Below are positions 60,223 through 64,000 of a stretch of DNA of 64,000 nt, one piece after another. The position numbers and the translations under genes were made by a program. Origin of the DNA: Aureococcus anophagefferens (lineage: Eukaryota; Sar; Pelagophyceae; Pelagomonadales; Pelagomonadaceae); contig NW_008705573.1 of the NCBI RefSeq assembly GCF_000186865.1, positions 64,373 to 128,372 on the forward strand. Reading direction: 5' to 3'. Position 1 is the stretch's first letter. Every line of letters starts with the position of its first letter. The notes under the pieces were generated by a model, which was given only the letters and a program-made list of their open reading frames with translations, was not told where the DNA came from and ran no database searches.

Positions 60223-61564
60223 TTTAGACTCGCGACGTACGCGCGCTGGCGCGGCGTGAGCGCGGCGACGCGCGGCGCGCACCAGGCCGCGTCGCGGTAA
60301 GCGTCGCAGGCGCACCACGTGCCCAGGGACGCGTTCATGCACGCGGCGCAGGGCGGCAGCTGCTGCGGGTAGGGCCCGTCGCCGAGGCCGCAGGCGTAGT
60401 GCTCGATGGTCCCCGCGTTGCACCGCGCGAATTTGTGGCGCGCGAGGTAGCACGGCACCGTCGTCGCCCGCGCGTCGCGGAACGCGTCCGCCGGGTCCAG
60501 CGCGAGCCGCCGGAGGAAGTTGCCGCCCGTGTCCGCGACGGCCAGCGAGCCGGGCCGGTAGGACAGGCTCATAGCCTTCCAGAAGCCCGAGCCCGGGCCG
60601 TCGACGGCGCCCGCGCCGTCCTTCCAGCAGTCGCGCTCCTCGCCGCCGCCGAAGATCGCGCGCGATCGGTCTGCGTCGACGTCGACGGCGTAGACCGTGC
60701 CCGCCGCCTTGCGCTCCATGAGCAGGGCGACGGAGTCGTCGACCCACGCCGCGTCGCGGAACGCGAAGGACCCGTTCGTCGTCCAGGGCAGCGACCGGCA
60801 GGTCCCGCCGCGGAGGTCCGCGAGTTTGACGCCCGCGTCGTCGTCCGCGAGCAGGAGCCGGCCGTTGGCGCGGATCGCCACGCCGTGCGGCTTCGACAGC
60901 GTGCCGCAGCCCAGGTCCACGGTCGTAACTGTTGTATTCAGAAACGGCAGGGCCCAGGGCGGCGCGTCGACGCGCTTGTTCACTTTCTCGGCCGCGTCGA
61001 GATCCACGGCGACGACTGCTTTCCCGTACTTCAAACTCACGAAGGCGAGGCGCGTCGCAGCGTCGACGTCGACGGCGATGGGAAAGGGTGCGCCGTTCGA
61101 ACCTACCAAGTGCGACGGGGTCGGATTTCTTCACATCTTCAGGCGAAATTCACGCGAAAAAACACTCCTGTCGCTCGACGCTGGTTCGAGCCCTGTTTGT
61201 TGCTGTCGACGGCGGACGCGTTGCCGAGCGCGGCGACAGTCTCGACGGAGCGCGCCTCGACGTCGAAGCGCTTCAGCTTCGAGTTGAACGTGTCGACGAA
61301 GTAGATGCTCTTGTTGCCGTCGAAGGCGAGGCCCTGGGGGCCGTGGAGCAGCGCGTCCGTCCCTGTCCCGTCGGCGTCGCCGGGCTGGCCGTCGGCGCTG
61401 CCCGCGACGATCTCGGTGCTGAAATTGTCGAATCTGATGAGGACGTTGCCGTCGTGGTGCGACGCGTAGTAGACGGCATCCTCCACGCGCGTCACGGCCT
61501 TGAGGCCCTCGGAGAAAGCACGAGCGAGAGGAAATACGCCCAGGAAGACGAAAGCAGCCCTCAT
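60219..61564 (-). CDS. Secreted NHL-repeat beta-propeller protein, split by a short introner-like intron
   Basis: Exons 61564-61192 and 61102-60219 (418 residues). Start ATG 61564 gives a signal peptide (MRAAFVFLGVFPLARAFSEG); an in-frame ATG at 61606 is less likely. Blades read GPQGLAFDGNKSIYFVDTFN, KPHGVAIRANGRLLLADDDA and GSLAVADTGGNFLRRLALDP, in the NHL style. The exon junction is SNKQGSNGAPFPIAV, restored by removing 61191-61103. The C-terminus is Cys-rich (CAACMNASLGTWCACDA). Such propellers bind ligands or matrix; function unknown. Its stop overlaps by four bases that of the convergent gene. Confidence 0.75.
61103..61183. mobile_element. Candidate short, decayed introner (81 bp)
   Basis: The intron in the NHL gene is flanked by GTTCGAAC (61095-61102) and GTTCGAGC (61184-61191), a 7-of-8 match to an 8-bp duplication. 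Removal from 61191 to 61103 uses a GC donor inside the first copy and a TAG acceptor next to the second, restoring the frame exactly. The ends show only weak inverted similarity (core GCGAC at both). It could be an old, shrunken element. Confidence 0.6.
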
Positions 61565-61645
61565 TATGCATTGCTTCCGCTTCAAGGCAGCTTCAGTGAC
61601 CTTCATATTGAACGGCGTTATGGGCGGCGCTTAATAAGAACCAAG

Positions 61646-62728
61646 ATGGGCGCCGCGCCGTCGTGCCTTGCCGACGATGCCGAGGAGCCCGCCGTCTTCG
61701 CGCTGCTCGTGGCGCTCGCCGGGTCGACGAGCGGCGCGCGGCTCCTGCGCTGCGCGTCGCTCGAGCGCTGGGGCTGGGGCGACCGCGCCGCCTGCGGCGA
61801 GGTCGTGGCGCGGGCGCGGGCGCGGGAGCAGCGGCGGAAATGGTCGACGCTCCGCAAGGGCTGCGACGCCGTCGTGCCCGTGAAGGCGAGCCTCGAGGAG
61901 CTCTTCGCCGGCGCGTCGAAGCGGTTCACGATCGCGCGCGACCTCCTCGAGGCCGGGCGGCCCTGCGCCGCGTGCCGCGCGTGCGGCGTCGTCGCCGCGC
62001 CGGGCCACGTCGCCGGCGCGGCGCGGCGCTGGGCCGCCTGCGCCGCCTGCGGCGGCGCGGGCCACGCGCACCGGACGCACCGCGAGTTCCTCAAGCTCGA
62101 CGTCGCGATCGCGCCCGGGCAGCCCGAGGGCGCGCTGCTGCGCTTCCCCTTCGCCGGCGACGAGGCGCCGGGCCGCGCGCCGGGCGACGTCGTCTTCAAG
62201 ATCGTCGCGAAGCGCCACGACACCTTCGAGCGCCTCGGGGACGACCTGCTCGTCGTCTGCCGGAAGCTGTCGCCGAGTCCCGAGCCCTTCTCGCTGCGCC
62301 ACGTCGACGGCGCGTACCGGACCCTCGTGCCGCCGGCGCCGCTGCCGTTTGCGGATCCTCTCGTGCTCTGCGCCGACGGCGAGGGCATGCCCCTCCGCGC
62401 GGGCGCGCGGGCGCCGCGCGGCCGCCTCTTCGTCCGCGTCCACGTCGCGAACCCGGCCGGCGGCAAAAAGGCCGCGGGCGACCTCCTGCGCCGCGCGGTG
62501 TCCGACGCCCTCGCGGGGGACCGCGTCGAGCTGCGCGTCGCGGACCCGGCGGACGTGGCGTCGCTGCTGGCGCCCAGGCCCGCGGCGAAGGCGCCGCCGT
62601 CGAGGACGAGCGCCGCCGCCCTCCCGTCGACGGCGAAGCGGCGGGCCGCGCCGCCGGCCGTAGTCCCATTGGTGGGCGTCGCCAAGGAGGACGACGTCCT
62701 CGCGAAGCTCGCGACATTCCCGTTTTAA
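61646..62728 (+). CDS. DnaJ C-terminal domain protein lacking a J domain
   Basis: Start ATG 61646 (MGAAPSC, a possible myristoyl/palmitoyl site); 360 residues. Matches the substrate-binding part of type I DnaJ proteins: VKASLEELFAGASKRFTIAR (barrel I), a CxxC pair arrangement CAACRACG / CAACGGAG instead of the full zinc centre, VAIAPGQPEGALLRFPFAGD, GDVVFKIVAKRHDTFERLGD and LVVCRKLSPSPEPFSLRHVD. No HPD-bearing J domain lies before it. It may act as a holdase or a membrane-bound partner without Hsp70 stimulation. The tail is low-complexity and ends EDDVLAKLATFPF. Confidence 0.75.
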   Translation: MGAAPSCLADDAEEPAVFALLVALAGSTSGARLLRCASLERWGWGDRAACGEVVARARAREQRRKWSTLRKGCDAVVPVKASLEELFAGASKRFTIARDLLEAGRPCAACRACGVVAAPGHVAGAARRWAACAACGGAGHAHRTHREFLKLDVAIAPGQPEGALLRFPFAGDEAPGRAPGDVVFKIVAKRHDTFERLGDDLLVVCRKLSPSPEPFSLRHVDGAYRTLVPPAPLPFADPLVLCADGEGMPLRAGARAPRGRLFVRVHVANPAGGKKAAGDLLRRAVSDALAGDRVELRVADPADVASLLAPRPAAKAPPSRTSAAALPSTAKRRAAPPAVVPLVGVAKEDDVLAKLATFPF

Positions 62729-62738
62729 AATGGACGGC

Positions 62739-64000
62739 CTAGTCGCCGCGGGCCGCGAGGAGGGCCCGGAGGGGCGCGTCCGCGAGGTCGTTCGCGAGGC
62801 GCGAGAGGTTCGCGAACTGGATGGGCGTGAGGAACTGGTTGCCGACGCCGAGGAAGGGGAACTGGCCGCAGGGCAGGCAGGCGCAGGCCGTGTGGCAGCT
62901 CTCCGCGCAGAGGCCGTTGATCTGGTCCAGCCGCAACTCCGGCGTGGGCTCGTCGAGGTCCAGCAGCTGCTTCGGGAGCACGGTGACGTCGCAGTCCTCG
63001 GCGGCGACCTCGCGCGGGTGGATCAGGGGCCGGCAGGGCCCCGCGCAGCCGTCCTGGGGCTTGCGCATCTTGACGACGAAGACGTCGACGGCCGCGCCGT
63101 CCGCGTACGTCGCGCTGAGGCGCGCGTAGTCCTTGTCCGCGATCTTCGGCGACAGCAGCTCCGCGACGGGCAGCCGCGGCTCCGGGCCCCGGTCCTCGAA
63201 GTCGTCGTTGACGAGCCCCGCGGCCGTCGCGACGCCGAGCGACTCCTTGAGGTAGTTGAGCGCCAAACCGGGATCCTCCGTCGTGTCCACCACGACGATC
63301 CAGCGGCAGCGGCGCCGGAAGAGCTCGACGATGCCGATGCACTCCACCAACCCCCCGTCCGTCAGCGTCAGGAACGGCGGCGGCCGCGTGCCGAAGGACG
63401 TCACCTGCATCAAAAGGTGCGCCTGCTGGATGATCGGCGACGCGAGCAAAAACCGCGCGGACTCGCCGTGCGTGAAGACGGAGAAGCAGATGGCCAGGAA
63501 CATGATCAGGAAGCCGACGCCCGCGTAGATGGGCGACGCCGTCTCGTAGATGGACCGCTTGTCGTCGGACTTGCTGTAGGACGCGGCGCTGAGCATGAAG
63601 AGCACGTAGACGGACGCGAAGAGCACCATCTCCTTCGTCCGTAAGTTCAGCGTCGCCGCGAGCTCGTGGTCCGCGAGGGTCATGTCCGCCGTCGCCTTGC
63701 TCCCGGGCCGGTGCTTCTCCAGCACCTCGTCCGCGTCCGTGCCGCACGCCGCGTCCGTCGGGCACTCCGCGACGTTCGCGCAGAACGCGAGCCCCGGGGA
63801 GATCTTCTTCGCCGCGTCGTCGTCGTCGGACCGCACGGAGAAGCGGATCGTGTCGCCCATGGTCAGGTTCAGCACCTGGAGCGCCAGCCGCAGCGCCTTG
63901 GACTTGAACTGCGTGAGCACGAAGCCGTCGATCGCCGCGCCGGAGATCGCCATCGCGCGCGACAGCGACAGCCAGCGCGGCGGCCGCGCGTAGCCCGTGT
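62739..64000 (-). CDS. Patatin-like phospholipase family membrane protein, 5' end outside window
   Basis: The frame is open from 64000 to the stop at 62739 (420 codons present). Upstream residues LSRAMAISGAA are typical of large patatin proteins in which the Ser elbow lies further upstream. Three membrane helices occur (LFASVYVLFMLSAASYSK; GVGFLIMFLAICFSVF). The catalytic Asp motif DGG in LTDGGLVECIGIVELFRRR, then WIVVVDTTEDP, agree with the patatin/cPLA2 acyl hydrolase family. The Cys-rich segment CHTACACLPCG is near the end. Probably a lipid acyl hydrolase; the catalytic Ser is not in the window. 10 bp from the DnaJ-C gene stop. Confidence 0.7.
   Translation of the reverse strand, partial: TGYARPPRWLSLSRAMAISGAAIDGFVLTQFKSKALRLALQVLNLTMGDTIRFSVRSDDDDAAKKISPGLAFCANVAECPTDAACGTDADEVLEKHRPGSKATADMTLADHELAATLNLRTKEMVLFASVYVLFMLSAASYSKSDDKRSIYETASPIYAGVGFLIMFLAICFSVFTHGESARFLLASPIIQQAHLLMQVTSFGTRPPPFLTLTDGGLVECIGIVELFRRRCRWIVVVDTTEDPGLALNYLKESLGVATAAGLVNDDFEDRGPEPRLPVAELLSPKIADKDYARLSATYADGAAVDVFVVKMRKPQDGCAGPCRPLIHPREVAAEDCDVTVLPKQLLDLDEPTPELRLDQINGLCAESCHTACACLPCGQFPFLGVGNQFLTPIQFANLSRLANDLADAPLRALLAARGD

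Noticed and set aside
1..64000. CRISPR arrays, rRNA, tRNA, bacterial operons
   Set aside because: No regularly spaced direct repeats, no recognisable tRNA or rRNA, and gene style (targeting peptides, introns, alternate strands) is eukaryotic.

Overview
The window is nuclear DNA from a very GC-rich, compact eukaryotic genome. The protein set includes N-terminal targeting peptides, a mitochondrial ribosomal protein, FYVE/PH/MORN/F-box/Kelch proteins, a cyclic-nucleotide-dependent kinase, a Cys-loop receptor and an ER Hsp70. Most genes are single-exon, and bounded 200-bp transposon-like introns interrupt several of them. This fits a stramenopile alga, most likely a pelagophyte such as Aureococcus anophagefferens, where introner elements are known. 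The species is an inference, not something read directly.

Layout: 1-7.3 kb carries a cut-off leucine-rich-repeat gene, a secreted or membrane-anchored unknown split by an introner, a J-domain gene and a FYVE/PH gene with a 5-bp frameshift. 7.3-13.6 kb is looser, with a DNA glycosylase (second introner subfamily), a two-TM P2X-like protein and three gene-poor gaps. 13.6-31.2 kb holds a kinase, an M16 peptidase, a ferric-reductase-like oxidase, a KOW/H1-like chromatin protein, a DUF1749 hydrolase with an early stop, and a PKG-like kinase. 31.4-46 kb holds MRPL47, a fatty acid hydroxylase-type enzyme, two Orai-like/PH proteins, a histidine phosphatase, a broken Cys-rich multi-TM gene, argininosuccinate lyase and a Cys-loop channel with an EF-hand. 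46-64 kb holds a chorein-like giant, a GT90 enzyme, two AT-richer F-box genes, a PHO88/SND3-Hsp70 fusion, a MORN protein, a BASS-type transporter, an NHL protein, a J-less DnaJ and a patatin-like protein running off the end.

Themes: (1) Five full-length introner elements (192-204 bp) and one candidate short relative (81 bp) sit in genes on both strands. Each is flanked by an 8-bp target duplication, and each restores the reading frame exactly when removed. The 3' splice site comes from the element end and the 5' splice site from the duplication; five of six would use GC-AG. (2) Convergent neighbours are packed so tightly (4-bp overlap to tens of bp) that their 3' UTRs must overlap. (3) Several unusual protein architectures stand out: PHO88-Hsp70, an anion-type Cys-loop receptor with an EF-hand, and Orai-like-PH. 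(4) Several genes have single-base or short-duplication frame breaks that are either assembly errors or young lesions. No operons, tRNA, rRNA or CRISPR arrays were seen.
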